DNA of 64,000 nucleotides, taken from positions 1 through 64,000 of the forward strand of contig WIXG01000330.1 in the NCBI GenBank assembly GCA_009869945.1, given 5' to 3'. Below, piece after piece: positions 46,892 to 63,989 of this stretch (position 1 is its first letter; each line of letters starts with the position of its first letter). Source of the DNA: Mesaphorura yosii (lineage: Eukaryota > Arthropoda > Collembola > Poduromorpha > Tullbergiidae). A model generated the notes under the pieces. That model searched no databases, was not told where the DNA came from, and worked only from the letters and a program-made list of their open reading frames with translations. The position numbers were made by a program, and so were the translations under genes.

Positions 46892-49857
46892 TGTTATAAA
46901 AACAAGTAACAAGTAGTAACTAATGGCTTGCACGTGCACAAATTAGAAAATGTAGTAACAAATCAGACTCAAAGTAATGAATACTTTATAGTTATGTGGT
47001 TCAGTGTATATACAGCTCCTGACGTGCCTAGCTTAGGGAGGAACAATATTGCAAACTCTGATGCTGCAGAGGGCTTGTCTTCCCAACTCTTATTTTTAAT
47101 GTTAATAGAGAAGAGAAAGGGTCAAGGTGGCAAATTTGGAATACAAATATTTCGAATTCGTTCTCTATTTTAGCAATCCAAGATGGCTGTGGGTGGAAAA
47201 TTTGGTTCTTGACGAGACAGCACGACGACTACCACGGAACTGACTGGTTTGAGTCTCCAAAAAGTACTAAAAGGCTGCACTTACTACAGGAGGAACCAAA
47301 ATATATATGAAATCTCCTACTAAATATTTCCTCGCCTTCGTGTTGGTCGCTAGCGAGAATTCGTGGAGTGGTTCGTATTAGAGCTTTGGAGCAGGAGTAG
47401 TAGACATGTTCGGGTTCTTGCAGCGAAGGTTGGAAACTAGGAGTCTTGCCTTGTGTTGAAAAATTCCGTAGAGTTGGTTCTTGATAAAGTAAGTCAGTCT
47501 TGTTGGTGATGCGTATAGAGCTATGCCTTTCTGACCTTTTTAAGAACTGAAACCGAACATTTGGAAACCGAACCTTCGTTTCTTGGCTGACTCGTCTAGT
47601 AAGTTGGTCGAAATAGCAGCACTCTAGTGATGTGGTAGTATTGGAGTATTTTTATTTCTTCAGGAGACTCAAATCTGCTCTTGCTGTAGTGTGAATCCAA
47701 TGCTGTAGTCTGTGGCGATGAAGACTAAATACATGCGAAGAAAATTCTTGTCTCGCTGAATAAAAATAAAATGAAAGAAAATATAAAAGTATAGTTTTCC
47801 TCCTTCTATTCCATTGCAACACAACTATTACTTATTGCATGTTCCACGTAGTATTAAGTATTCAGCAGCCCGAACATCCATTCATGCATCCATAATCATG
47901 CTAACCGCTAGAGCTCACCCAAGATTCGTTATGTAACTTGGCCTCTTTAAATATCCGAGCCATACTTTAAACCTGCTCTGCTGCAAGCAAAAAGAGTCGC
48001 ACAACACAGCTGATTCTATTATGAAGGCCGTGATGGTTGACTTGGTTGATGGTTCGGCCGACTTTGCTGCGACTGACTACAGGTTAGCGGTCAAGCCTGG
48101 GATATGAATTTAAGCTTTAGACAAACGCCACGGCAAGATTGCCGTTTGCGGTGAAACCATTGGGAGATAAGTCTGGCCAAGTCCAGCCATGCACTAACTA
48201 AACTAACCACCGTTGATCTCATTAAGGGAGTCAATGCCAACGACCACATGGTCGCCTGGACATGTTTACATGTGTATCGTGTAAGTTTTTGCAGGGATGC
48301 ACTGGGCCATCATTTCACCAAAGTCCTTCTGCAATGCAGGTGAGATAAAATGCCCGTGAACCATTTGAGACGAAAACAAATCACAGCGCTCGTTCATTTG
48401 GAAGCATTCATACTTTATACTACGTGGAACGAAGCCTTTGTTGTAACTCACCCATTTCTGAGATCTGAGACCTGACAAATCTGGCGACCCAACCCTGCAT
48501 GTTAGGGGCGGCATGGCCGGAGTCAAGGTAGCCCCCATGCCCCGCGACGAACTGCACCACCCGCTTTCCGTCGGCAGTTTGATGAGCATGAGAATGATGG
48601 GAAGAGAATGAATGCATTGAGTTTCCGAAGAATATCCCATCTTCAATCCGTAGATCATTCATTTTTGGCTCACTTTGTCGATGACAAAATTCTGTCTCCA
48701 GTTTTTGAGCCTACTAATTAAAATGCATTTGAATCAGGCAACAGGCCGTAATCGCGAAAGTTTGTATGTTCCTTCAGATCTTGGGTTCGTTCGTTGATTT
48801 ACAGCTGCTGAGGCATCTGTCTTCATTCACATTCGCTTTTTCCTTACCGTTTTAGAAACGGCAGCTTTTGTCCGTAAGGCAGGCCACTGGAGACAATCCC
48901 AGGGGTGAAAAAAGCTGGCTATACATCACTTTAGAATCCTGAATGTCTATGGAGCGTCAGCGTTCGCCGACACTCCTTTGCCTACTTTGCCATTGTACCA
49001 CATGACTCATGATGGGAGCCGGCTACGGCTTCACCAGTCTTTATCTTCTAGAAGTCTGCTATAATATTGGAGCCTATGCTCTTGATGTTAAATTGAATTG
49101 TAAATCCATGTACTGCAAGAGAAAAGAAGCTTCCAGATCAGTTGAATAGATTGGCTCTGTCCAAATTTAGTTGCGGATCGATGTGGATTCGAAAGAGTGC
49201 GTCGCAAGAAACGGACTTAAGAATGTGAAAGGGTTGAATTAATTCGCACGCCAAATGAACAGGAAGCATGGTCTGCAAACGAACTAGACCGCGGTCAAGG
49301 TAGACTTAAATTGCACGTAAGTAGGAGCTCTCGTGACTCAGCATTCAAGGGTGGATGTGAGACTTGCTAAATTGAGGCAAATAAGTATGGTTTTGAACGT
49401 AGAGTGGTGTTTCCTGTTCTATCCTTCACAAAATGCAGAAAAGTGAGACTGAAAACGAGAGATGATAAAAACCCAATACCAACTTAAATTGATCGGAATT
49501 ATGACATCAAAAAGATGAGCAAGATTATTAGTAAGTTTCCAGTTACATTGTTCACCATATCCTAAGTTGTTGAACTGGTCGAGTAAAAGAAGCTGGTTTA
49601 AGTTTATTCACAATTACATATTCAAATACTTGCATTTATTCATTACGATTGTTAAAGTTTGTTCGGTTTACGGTACAATTTGGATTTCGTGTTAACCCAG
49701 CCTTCTTCATCAGAAATTCACGTTAATAGGATTGCTTTAAAAAACGGCTTTCAGTTTAAACTTTAGTTTAGCTTGTAGAAATGTTCTGCTTGTATACTGT
49801 GGTACGCGAGATAAAAGCATGTGAGTGAACTTATTCGTACGCAGTATAGTATTTACA
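46892..49857. other. Region between CPEB (5') and casein kinase I alpha (3')
   Basis: 3.0 kb. The left part is the CPEB promoter and the right end the CK1 alpha 3' UTR. No gene is supported. Around 48000-48720 there are short protein-like stretches on both strands without start or complete splicing (plus: HGKIAVCG near 48130; minus: VVQFVAGHGGYLDSGHAAPN near 48490-48555), perhaps remnants. Confidence 0.35.
49613..49618 (-). terminator. Poly(A) signal candidate for casein kinase I alpha
   Basis: AATAAA on the minus strand 240 nt past the stop codon; another copy is at 49640-49635. Confidence 0.45.
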
Positions 49858-52688
49858 TTACTGACCACCTCCAGTTGTGGCGCCTGGGACCGTAACCTTC
49901 GTCGGTGGCTGCGACGGCTGAGACTGAGTGTTGGCAGCCATGGTTGCCGCGGTTTTCTGTTTCAGCATGGTCCAGTCAAAAGTGTAGTCGTATTGGTGGT
50001 TCAATGTACGAAACAGAATTCTGAAGAGTTGGCGGAGATACATGTAGTCTGGAACTTCTTCGAAACGCAAACCGCGACAATAATTTAAATACATCGCAAA
50101 CTCGGCGGGGTAGCCCTGCAAGGAAATACTCTTGCTTAGTAACAGGTCAACCGTGTAACGAATTCACTATCTTCAAGCAAGCACACTTCAAGCTGGAGAT
50201 TAGAACTTTGGGCCTACCTTGCACAACAATTCCACAGGAGTCGACATCTTCTTCTCGCTAATTTTCTCATACTTTTGTTTCTTGGTAGCTGCTTTCAACC
50301 CTTGCCATGGAAGACTCCCACGATTGAAATACATCAGTACGTATCCAAGCGATTCCATGTCATCACGGCGGCTGTGAATTAGTCATTAGTGCGATTAGTG
50401 ACGCAATTTTGTAATCTATGCACCACAAAGCAATTCTAGTTTCTCCGGACTGAATTTAAGAATAGCTGTCTGTGCTGTAAGACTAATCACTGAACTGAAA
50501 TTCTGCTTTGATTATGGCCCTCATGGCATGGCTAGTCAAACTAATGTGTCTTCATCTCATCTTCTCTCATACTTGCGACTTGAAATTTCAGGTTCCGTCT
50601 GCTACAAAATGCAGTTTATCACTAACAAATTGATGACTCACCTTTGCTCAATTCCCAAATGAGCATTAATAGAAGCGTAGCGAGCCGTCCCTGTCAAGTT
50701 TTTATCTTCACGGTAGGGAATGTGATGACGAGTGCGAGAATCTCGGTACTTTTTGGCAAGGCCAAAATCGATCAAGTAGAGCTGCAAAAGTAAATTTTTA
50801 GGTCAACATTTGGTCTATCTGCGGTAGCAATATTCTTCCAAACTGAACACTCACTTTGTTGCAGTGACGACCAATCCCCATGAGAAAGTTGTCTGGCTTT
50901 ATGTCGCGGTGAATAAAATTTTTGGTGTGAATGTACTCCACACGGCCGATCATCTGATCCGCCAACATGAGAACTGTCTTGATTGTAAAACGTCGTGAAC
51001 AGAAGTTGAATAAATCTTCAAGGGATGGCCCGAGTAAATCCATGACTAAGACGTTGTAGTCTCGCTCTTGTCCATACCATCTATCAAGTTACAAAGGCGC
51101 ATATTTAAGAATCGCTGCATTATAATTTGCACACCTGGAATGGGACATTAGGGAATCTTTCGGCCAGTGATGTCATAAGTCGTTAAAGCTTCTGCCTGTT
51201 GCCCTCTATAAAATAATTAATGACTTACCACCAGACAAGCAGAAATTGGAAGACGGTGCAAACCCGACGTAATAGAAACTAGCCGCCTGGCCTTACATTA
51301 GCACTCAAATGCGAATAAAATAAAAAAAGCAAGGCCGGTTTTTACCAGAAAACAAAATTAATGAACGTAATTAATTTGCAAGCTTAAGGCACCGTGCTAC
51401 GGTAATACATGAGCTTCAGGTACCGTGTACGAATCATGACTCGACAGGCCCGTCATAGACGGTAGACCTTGGATTAGCTATCAAACCTGAAGGGCGTAAG
51501 GGGGAAGTTATACTTATCCCAACGGTGCAGAATCGATTTTTTGAAACTTCTGATTGATGAGACTTGAAAATCAATGTGAACTTGTTACTGCTGGCAATGA
51601 AACGAGATGCTCTCGCTCTACTTACGTTAATGTTACTTTTGTGACCTATGACATTAAGAATAGGTTGCATTGTTTTCAGCACATTTTCACCCACTTCCTT
51701 ACCGAATGTGCGGAATACCGACGCCTCCTTGTAGGATCTTGTACAATTTGCTTTCATAGAGCAGCTGAGGATGACGAGCCTTACAGCTCTCTAGTTTCAC
51801 AGCAACCTCCTGTAAAGCACCAGAAATCAGAATTGAAATTACTCCTCAAAATCTACTTTTTTCGCTCCTATCTACAGCTAAGAGCATTTTTAGAGGGAAC
51901 TGCTTTCCAAGAAGTTACTTAAAATGACAAAGGCTGTGGCCTCCATCTTGAAGACGTACCTCTCCATTTGTTATGTTGATACCCAAGTAAATGTCGCCAA
52001 AAGATCCGGATCCAATCTTGCGAACGAGGCGATATCTTCCGCCAACGATGAACTCTGATCTCGAGGACGGGGTCGACGAGGCCATGAGACCCTATCAGTG
52101 ATTATTCACACAATTTTAAGCAGTTTTCGTCAACAATTTAATATTTCTTAGTGTATCAAGGAGCAGTAGACAATGCAACCTGACGAACCTGAATACTACT
52201 TTCCATTCTTGCTTCTTCTTCTTCTGGCAATAGCGAATGAAAGCCAGCAATGATCCGCTCGTACTCAGAACCAGAATCAGCTACACAATTCATACAGTTC
52301 AATAATATTTCGTGAACTCGACACAGACAGAGGTAGAACGAAAGCCCACAGAGAAGCAGCCTATACGTTTTCTTGTTGATTCCCTACACTCCCAGCCTCG
52401 TCTCTTATGAAACAGTTTTACCATCGTCATCACTGCGCCCATAGAAACCCAAGCAGACAGTTATGTCTGTACTACTGTCGACTGTACCACTTACCCCACA
52501 GTTTTCAGCCAGCATTAACTGCACACGCTCCCTGAAACCTGATTGCCTGCAACTTCTGCTCTGGCTAACAATGGCTTCATGTACACGCGCAGAGTGAAGC
52601 TCGCCAATGAACGAATGCTTCTCAATTTGGGCTCTCGGCTATAGTCGGCATCAACTCAGAATAGCGCAGTGAACGAGAACTTACCCAT
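49858..52688 (-). CDS. CSNK1A1: Casein kinase I alpha, with spliced N-terminal extension
   Basis: Ser/Thr kinase acting in Wnt/beta-catenin and Hedgehog control and many other pathways. Minus-strand exons: 52688-52685 (ATGG), 52280-52189, 52091-51960, 51809-51703, 51080-50855, 50781-50642, 50371-50218 and 50115-49858, in phase, 370 residues. From the inner ATG at 52085 the protein has 335 residues, the usual CK1 alpha size. Seen: [26 protein letters not shown] (glycine loop), the ATP-site Lys in [10 protein letters not shown], the catalytic loop [26 protein letters not shown], the CK1 signature [33 protein letters not shown], and [13 protein letters not shown]; the tail is Gln/Pro/Thr-rich. 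Odd: two upstream exons add about 35 residues starting [15 protein letters not shown], acidic in its second half, not typical of CK1 alpha. The extension is inferred; the kinase is certain. Confidence 0.95.
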
Positions 52689-55015
52689 TTTCGTCTGGTG
52701 GGGATCGAAAACCGAGTAAAATGAACGAAGAACACTGTCAGTGAATAGCACTACAAACGTGCTCTGAGAGTTTGGCAAAGGCTGTCGAAACTAACGACTT
52801 GTCGCTTATGTGCTATCGTGATGTGGTTACAAGAGACTTACTAACGGGTGAGACTTAATTTCATGTACGGGCGCACCCAAACTCTGGGCATAAAACCGGA
52901 ACCAATTACGCAAAGATTCTGGAGTGGTGACTTTCACCACAATGAACTACTTACTCTTGAGTTTGGTGACCAAGCCTCGAGTTCGCAGTTTGTAGTTATA
53001 AGGTCGCCTTACAACACGACCCACCCATCGCTTTCCTTGTATACCAATCTCAATGCTATGAGACTCCGGGCGTGTACACGAAACGAAGTCTGTTTGAACA
53101 AAGAACAGATCCGATCCGACGCTTACTGTCCACTTCTCGGGATGAGAAACTCTCATTGAGAATGTCTCCTTTCTGTGACTGCTGGCTGTTAGCTTGTCCC
53201 TTCGCTTCGAGTCGGATGGAATTTACTAATGACAAAATACACGGATTTTGTCCATGTAGCCTTTGGTGGACTTTCAATGAGGATGCATCGATGAATGCAT
53301 TTCTCGTGTTTAATCAGTACATTTTGTGTATTGTCTTGCGTCTTTCTTCACAATACTTCCAATATAGTTTTCGTTGAGTAGAATGCTGTCAACCTTTTGA
53401 TTTAACGTTTGGTTTGTTGAAAACATAAAATGAAGGAACACTACAAGGTTTGCATGGCGGAAAAATAAAAACAGAGGTTGATCGGGTCGGTTTATAACAC
53501 TACACGACCAAGCGAGGCTGTAATGCGAAATCAGTGTTACATCTTAAGGTTGCACTTGTGCATACGTTCGGCTTTTGATGCTTCGGGCTGTCTCATTTCA
53601 GTCTTTCATTTCTACCCTTCCCTTCGTTCAGCCAAGTCCAAGTCGAATTTGTCCTGTATACAAAGATTCAGCATTCAATGATGGTGCAGGGTGTAGCAGT
53701 CCCAGAAGAGCTCATCCGTATCGTGAGCTGTGGAAGTGGCGTGGCAGGATGGAAACTCGCGAGATTTCATGTATGTCTGCTCCTTCCAAGTACTGCATAG
53801 ACTCTGGCGGTCTGGCCCCGTAAAAATCAGCCAGAGGATTTTCGAGGTCCGACTCTATCAGGACTCGCACAAAGCTTAGCCACTTTTTGATGTCAAATTT
53901 CTTGACAGCAACCCTTGATATGAGCAAATTTTGCCGAATAAAGAAAGTTTACAGCAAGCAAAGTTGTCTACGGCCACGAAAGAGAGTCTTTAAAAATGTC
54001 GTGGAAATCGTATGGACTCAGTTCGGATGGCACCAGTCAACTGCAATCACCGGTTGTGCCCAGTGCCTGTTTCGAGGTTAGGGCCAGCATAGCATTGCAC
54101 ACAAGAAACTTGGAAGCGAATCCACGAAGGAAGAGCTGAGCGTACAACAGTAAACGCATAATTCCAACGCACAATGCAACCCAATGCATTGCACGGGATG
54201 AGGGTCTTGGTCTGGTGGTGGTGGAGTGCAGTTGTGAGAAAATGTTATTTGCTCTTTGGCAACCTTGGGGAGCAGATCACTGGCGTGTGTTGTGCGACGA
54301 GGATCAGAGCAACTTCCTCTTTTATTCATTATTTGTTTACTAATTCAACAGCAATGGAGCCGTAGCTAGTGGATCCACCATCGTCATCTTGTGTTTTCAG
54401 CTGCATTGTGGTTCTGTGACAATCGACTCGACCGACACGATTCACTGCGAAAAGATTCACATTCACGTCGGTGTTTACTTTGACTATCACCACGATTCAG
54501 CTTGAATAAGTGAGCTCCTGTTACCAATCTGATCTTAGCCAGTGTCGCCTGTCGCGGTTAACTAGAATTTATTCTTGGTTAATCGTCGTATGCAGCAAAT
54601 AATGTCGAAGCAAGTGCCGAGACGAACGGTTCAACGGACGGAAATATCGTTATGATATCAAGATTAGTGTTCGTAAAGCTCTCTAGCTCTTAGCTCTGGG
54701 CAATAATAGTTATGAAAATATCTGGGCTTCCTGAATCCTGACGCAGTGACTTCCTAACTGGTTTTCAAGTTGAGTTGAATTGCCTGTATCAGTACAAGTC
54801 CGATGCCAGTGCGTATAACAGGTACATTTTCGCTAACTTCGATTTGAGATATCTGAAGAGAGTATTCCCATCTCGCCACAATTTCCGAATTCAAAACAGA
54901 AACAAACGACCACAGCGGTAGTCTTCGTTTCAACTGCGAGCGTCCCATAAATTTCACTTCGAGAATATCAGCACCAAAAAGATTATTAGGAGACGGACAG
55001 CGCAACCAGTTACAA
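52689..55015. other. Divergent upstream region of CK1 alpha and RNF38/44
   Basis: 2.3 kb between oppositely directed genes. It should hold promoters and 5' UTR exons of both. I see no coding frame with support. Confidence 0.4.
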
Positions 55016-58953
<3,938 letters not shown>

Positions 58954-60691
58954 TCCTGAAAGTTCAGTTGTTCTCAAGTATCATCGATACGTGAATTGTT
59001 CACTGGTGTACCAGGGAAAATATCTGAATCCGGTTTCAATGGCGAACAAAAGACAAGCTGAGAATGGAGGAACTGAAACCAAATCAAATTGTCAATCATA
59101 TTTTCTTGTTATTGTTAAGTGCAGTGCTTTTAATGTGCGTAAGCAAACGTACTATGTCTGGATTCGGGATTGTAGTTTCTTAATTTTAATATTGCCGTTG
59201 AGTGTATCGGTAGGTAATTGTAGGAACACATATTGATGTACTGTGTGCCCTCTGATGTTACACTTGCTATTTTAGTATTTTCCACTTTCGTAAACTGTGT
59301 GTTTCACACAATTGAAATTAAGATCTGCTTCCGGCTGCAACGTTCAGAAATATATTCTGTTTCCGAATTCTCGCATTCTTGAATCGCGAAATCAAGGGAT
59401 TAAAATAACAGTAATGAGAGAACCTTTTTTTGTCGCTTTTCTTATCTTATCAATTTAGCAGCACGAAATGAGATATCTTGTAATTTGTGATTCTCTTTCC
59501 CCCGAACGTTTTCGTCAGGAGTTTGCTAATGTTTATAAAAGACTTAATCTCTTGTTGAGACTCTTTTCCTCTTTTTTATTACGCATTTATCGAATCGAAA
59601 GAATTACAATTCTCTTCTTAACCTTTTATATCTTTGTCTAAGTTATATTAATTTTTTAGCATTAATAATTTGCATGCCTGAAGTCTGTCATTTTGCATGC
59701 TGATTCATTGTTTTAGACCCTTTCGTCAGTTTCTCGACGTGATAAATTTATAGCAATAATTGTGACAATGTCCACTACTACTTTAGTTAACCTCGCAATA
59801 GTTGCTCAGTTACTTTTATCTTCGCTCTAAAGTAATCTTCAATACTTGGGTTCCCTGGCCTACTCACATTAGTACAAAATTGAAGCAGCAAAAACGCCAG
59901 TGGCCAGTACTTTCACAGCCATTTGTGGGATTTTCTCTCCGTGTGGTGTGTTAAGTTTAAAAATTTAGGAATGCACGCTGCACAGCAGTGACAGAGCTTA
60001 ACTTCGTTTATCGCCTTAATAATTTCTTCCTTCCTTAATATATTTTGTTATATTCGTGCTCCGCTCTCGTATCGTAGAGTTCGTCATCGTACTTAATCGC
60101 TAATGTGAGTTTGTGGGCCATAATTGTACTTTTCTGCACAAAAAGATCGTTTGCTTAGCACTACAATTGTGAATCATTCGGAATATTCCTCTCGTTAGTC
60201 GCCATTTCTTGAACGATGTGAACTTGTGATTACTATGCATTCTTACTCTCTAAGCGATATAAACTTTCTCGAGTACGCAAGTTTAAGCTGACATTCTCTC
60301 TTGACAGATCTCACTTACGTACAATTAATTGTAGGCATTCCAGTCGTTTAGTGAGTCTTGCAATCACAATGAATGGCTCGGTTTTTTACCAAATAAATTT
60401 TAGCAGATATTTTTTTACTATACACATGCGTTTTAGTTCGTTCATTCTTCAATCGTTCTTCAACTCAGACCAGCTGCAGGGTCCCACCCTCGATTCCACT
60501 CCCTACAATGACCATCCCATTGTTTTTCTCCTGTTACAATGTTACATCTGTTTAACTTGTATGAATCCAATGGCCATCCACTGTTAAGCATAAAATATTG
60601 TTTCGCCTCAAGTGTGTCTTCATTATCATTCGTACGTAAGCGTATTTATTACAATTGTTGATCTAGTGGCAATGAATACCTAACTGAGCTC

Positions 60692-60697
60692 AATAAA
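60692..60697 (+). terminator. Poly(A) signal candidate for RNF38/44
   Basis: AATAAA about 1.7 kb after the RNF stop codon, within 210 nt of the facing signal of the next gene. Confidence 0.4.
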
Positions 60698-60900
60698 TAC
60701 TTGTATTACTTTAAATCTATTTCAGTCGTGGTTGAAAACGTTCTGATACTCGATTAATGAAACAATGGGACAGAAGACATATTGACTTGACTGGTGCACA
60801 TTCGTTGAATTTGCAAAGTTCTCCGAATCCTCTGATTTTTACTACTTCCAATTAAGGTTAATGCTATAATAGAATAATTGAAACAGTTATAGAAGTTGAG

Positions 60901-60906
60901 TTTATT
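60901..60906 (-). terminator. Poly(A) signal candidate for CACHD1-like gene
   Basis: AATAAA on the minus strand about 185 nt past the stop codon of the CACHD1-like gene. Confidence 0.5.
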
Positions 60907-61090
60907 CACCGTTTGATACAAATACAAAACTCGGGTTTAAGTCTTTTCGTATTTTTTTTTCAAGCTGCTAAAACAAGAACAGGTAGAAGAGAAACTTGTC
61001 AGGAATAAATTAAGTAGACCGTTGCCTATAGAAATAGAGAAGAAATCGAGTTACGAACTTATAAAATATTTACCCGTTGTGTCTTGAATT

Positions 61091-63989
61091 TCAGTCATTC
61101 ATCAATTGCTGTGGTTGCGGCAGTACTACTAGTTTACGGTCGCTGGCGTCATCAGTCGTGAGGTTGACTTGATTGATGTCAGAATTGTGGCTACGGTGTG
61201 TCTTCGCGTCCACTGCAATTAACGGTCGTGCCCTTGGGAGCGGGATCACATTGCCCAAGTACGGACCTGGGCCCGCTCCACATTCTGATACTGTTTCAGT
61301 CATTGTGGAGTAGCCCAAATCGACGCTACTTGCAACCGGGCTTCGAGGAGGTGGAATGGCGGCAGGGGGTTGTCTTCGTCGTACTCTGGCTACTGGCACA
61401 ACAAGGCGTACGTTGTCGGCGTCGCTGTCACTTTCACCCTGGTCTGGAACGACAGGTACGCCCACCATATTGTCTTGTAATGGAAGCAAGAATAAGTTTG
61501 GTTGGGACTCGGAGACGGTTAAAGCTCGATGTCGATAGCAATAAATAACAAGTGCGATGAAAACGATGAAGACGGATAGCACAACCAGGACTGGCACCAT
61601 TGTTATCTGTGAGTCGTGCTTGGCAGAATGATTGTCTTTGTCTTCTAGGGCAGAACCATTTTCTAAGGTGGCGGCCTCTTTAAGATGCGCGTTGTCTTCT
61701 TTAAGATCTGCGAAAAATATTAAATATTTCCGCATACAATAAGCTCCAATTGCTAGAAGTCAAAGAGCATAAGCTGTATTTTACCGTAACAGTCTGAATA
61801 GGTCAAACATGTTGGCAATGCGAAATTTAGCTGGCACCATTCACAATCCCACGAGCCTTTGCACATACTAGAATAAACAGAGGGAACAGATTCAGAAACT
61901 GGACAACTCAGTACAATTATTATGAAGAAATTAATAATGCTTGACATAAAACATCACTTACGCGGCTTCTTTAATGGAAGTACAGGATCCTTTCACATAG
62001 TCGCACGAAAAATTTCTGAACCCTTGTGACTCATTTCCTTGGCAACTTCCTCCAGCGTCCACTGCGACCATGGGAAGATCTTCGGAAGGAAATTCGCACG
62101 GCACGATATTCTCAGGCAAATCCTCGAAGTTCTTCCTTGTGCAGAAACTTGGCTCTCTTGGACACTCGCAGGGGCATTCACAATCACTTTGTTCCATCCG
62201 GAGACAATTCAAGCATAAGTTATCCACCTGCAAAGTAAAAATTAAATGTATTGACGGCTGATGTAGATCAACTATTAGGGGTAACCAGGAGTAAAACTGT
62301 AATTCGTGACTTACCCTACTGCAAGGACAAAACGCTGTCGGTGAAGAACAATTTTCCCGAACTACCCCAAGAATGAGATTTGTCTCTGGCACAGGAACTA
62401 TGAAATACATGCTACATGGCTCTCCGTGCTGCTTGCTTATTCCGCTTGCACTAAGCAGGAATTTGTACATCCTTTTCAGACTTCCTTGTGTGACGGAAGT
62501 TTCGCTGATTTTGTGACACACGTACTTCTTCAGTCTTGATTTATTCGTTTGTGATTGTTGTAAGATGTCGATCACGGACAACGGCTCCACTTGCGTTAAA
62601 TGCACCTCCGAAGTTTTGTGAACGGAGCCAATCAAATGAGGATGATATACCACAAACTATTTGAGCAAATTCTCTTAGACACCGGGTGCCGTGACATTAA
62701 TGGAGTAATTTATTGGTCACTTACCCCGCTCTCATCAACCAGAAAGCATCTGGTATGACCGCTTCCAGTGTAGCTTGAGTTAGAGTTCTTGTTAGATGTT
62801 TTCTGACTGGATTGATTCCTGCACTCGGGAAGCAGGTCGTCCAAAAGTTTCTGCAAGAAGCCAGCATGAAGGTCCGCTGCAACAACAGCCACTGGAGTCT
62901 TGTGCAGTACTCGACTGAAAGGAGTCTTCAGATCCACACTAATAGCTTGGCTCATTGTAACAATAGGAATCCCAGCTTGTGTGTCAAATTTTGCTTGAAG
63001 GAATATAAGTTTGCCGTCCCCATTCACGGCTTTTGTGTACCACTTGGCAGAACTTGGAGCATATCCAGATGATATGCGGTGTCCAGGATAAGTTAGCTGA
63101 AAACAAACCATTCACACTCTGTTACTTCTCTCACATTTAAGACATTTCTGAACAAAATGATTACAACTTACCAGGAAAGCTCCAGCACCTCCGCTCGCAA
63201 ACCTGTTAAAGAGAAACGCGTGTATGTTATGTGTTATCATAAAATGTCAAGCCAGCAATTTATATTCGATCATTTTTATGTAGAATATGAAGTTAAGTAC
63301 CTCCTTAAAACGTACTTGTTCCAATCAGATTGAAAATATCTCTGCTTCCAAATTTGTACACTTGGAGCGAGCACTCCAATGTGGTGCTTCACTGATGGTT
63401 TCAATTCACCTCGTGGATTTTGTATCATTCCACTGTGGTCTCCAATGAACGCCATCAGGGATAGCAAACGCTTGAAGTTCAGCGTCGATTCATCACGAGC
63501 CATGTCCGCTGGTCTGACAAACGCACTTGGAGCCAGGTACAGCCCAGCTTTAGTTAGACTAACCAACTGGTTACGACAGCAAATATTTTTATCTAGCAGC
63601 AAATGGTGCTGTATTTCGTTTGTGCTCAGTGCATTCTTTTCGAGAACAAATTCGTGTCTTGCAGGACTGCAGCCACCGCTTTCTCCGAACAGAGCCAGGA
63701 CAATCACATAGTTGAAGCTATTAGCCCAAGTGTACGTTATCTGCAGTAGCACACGTTCAAGTAAATAAAGTATCAGGCCAGAGCATTCTAAGGGTCAGTG
63801 CACACTGAAGTCTTACCCAAGTACTGTCACTATCAGCCCGCAGGCTTGCACAGCCTATCTTTTCGGAAAGAAGTCGTTTCTTCAGGGCCGGAAACCCTTT
63901 GTAAACCTCCACCTGCTCAATCGAAACGGAGGAAAATAGACCTCTTGATTGTTCAGGCTTCCCAAATGCGGGGTGCATAATTATTTTGC
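61091..63989 (-). CDS. CACHD1-like VWA/Cache-domain membrane protein (3' part)
   Basis: C-terminal portion of a type I membrane protein related to calcium-channel alpha2delta subunits. Minus-strand exons: 63989-63817, 63740-63301, 63202-63172, 63096-62725, 62656-62315, 62227-61962, 61867-61785 and 61707-61091, in phase; the gene continues past the right edge. Seen: Cache-type sequence (GKIIMHPAFGKPE, ITYTWANSFNYVIVLALFGE, FASGGAGAFLLTYPGHRIS, VAVVAADLHAGFLQKLLDDL); a cysteine-rich juxtamembrane part (DCECPCECP, CKGSWDCEWCQLNF); one transmembrane helix (VPVLVVLSVFIVFIALVIYC); and a cytoplasmic tail of about 150 residues with an acidic patch (ESDSDADNVRLVVPVARVRR). Known alpha2delta proteins are GPI-anchored or have very short tails, so the long tail favours CACHD1, a modulator of T-type Ca2+ channels and Wnt signalling in vertebrates. 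The VWA domain would lie off the window. Confidence 0.85.

Larger units (their letters stand above)
58954..61090. other. Convergent 3' regions of RNF38/44 and CACHD1-like gene
   Basis: 2.1 kb without a supported gene, AT-rich, probably mostly the RNF38/44 3' UTR. Two facing poly(A) signals near 60.7-60.9 kb mark the boundary between the genes. Confidence 0.5.
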
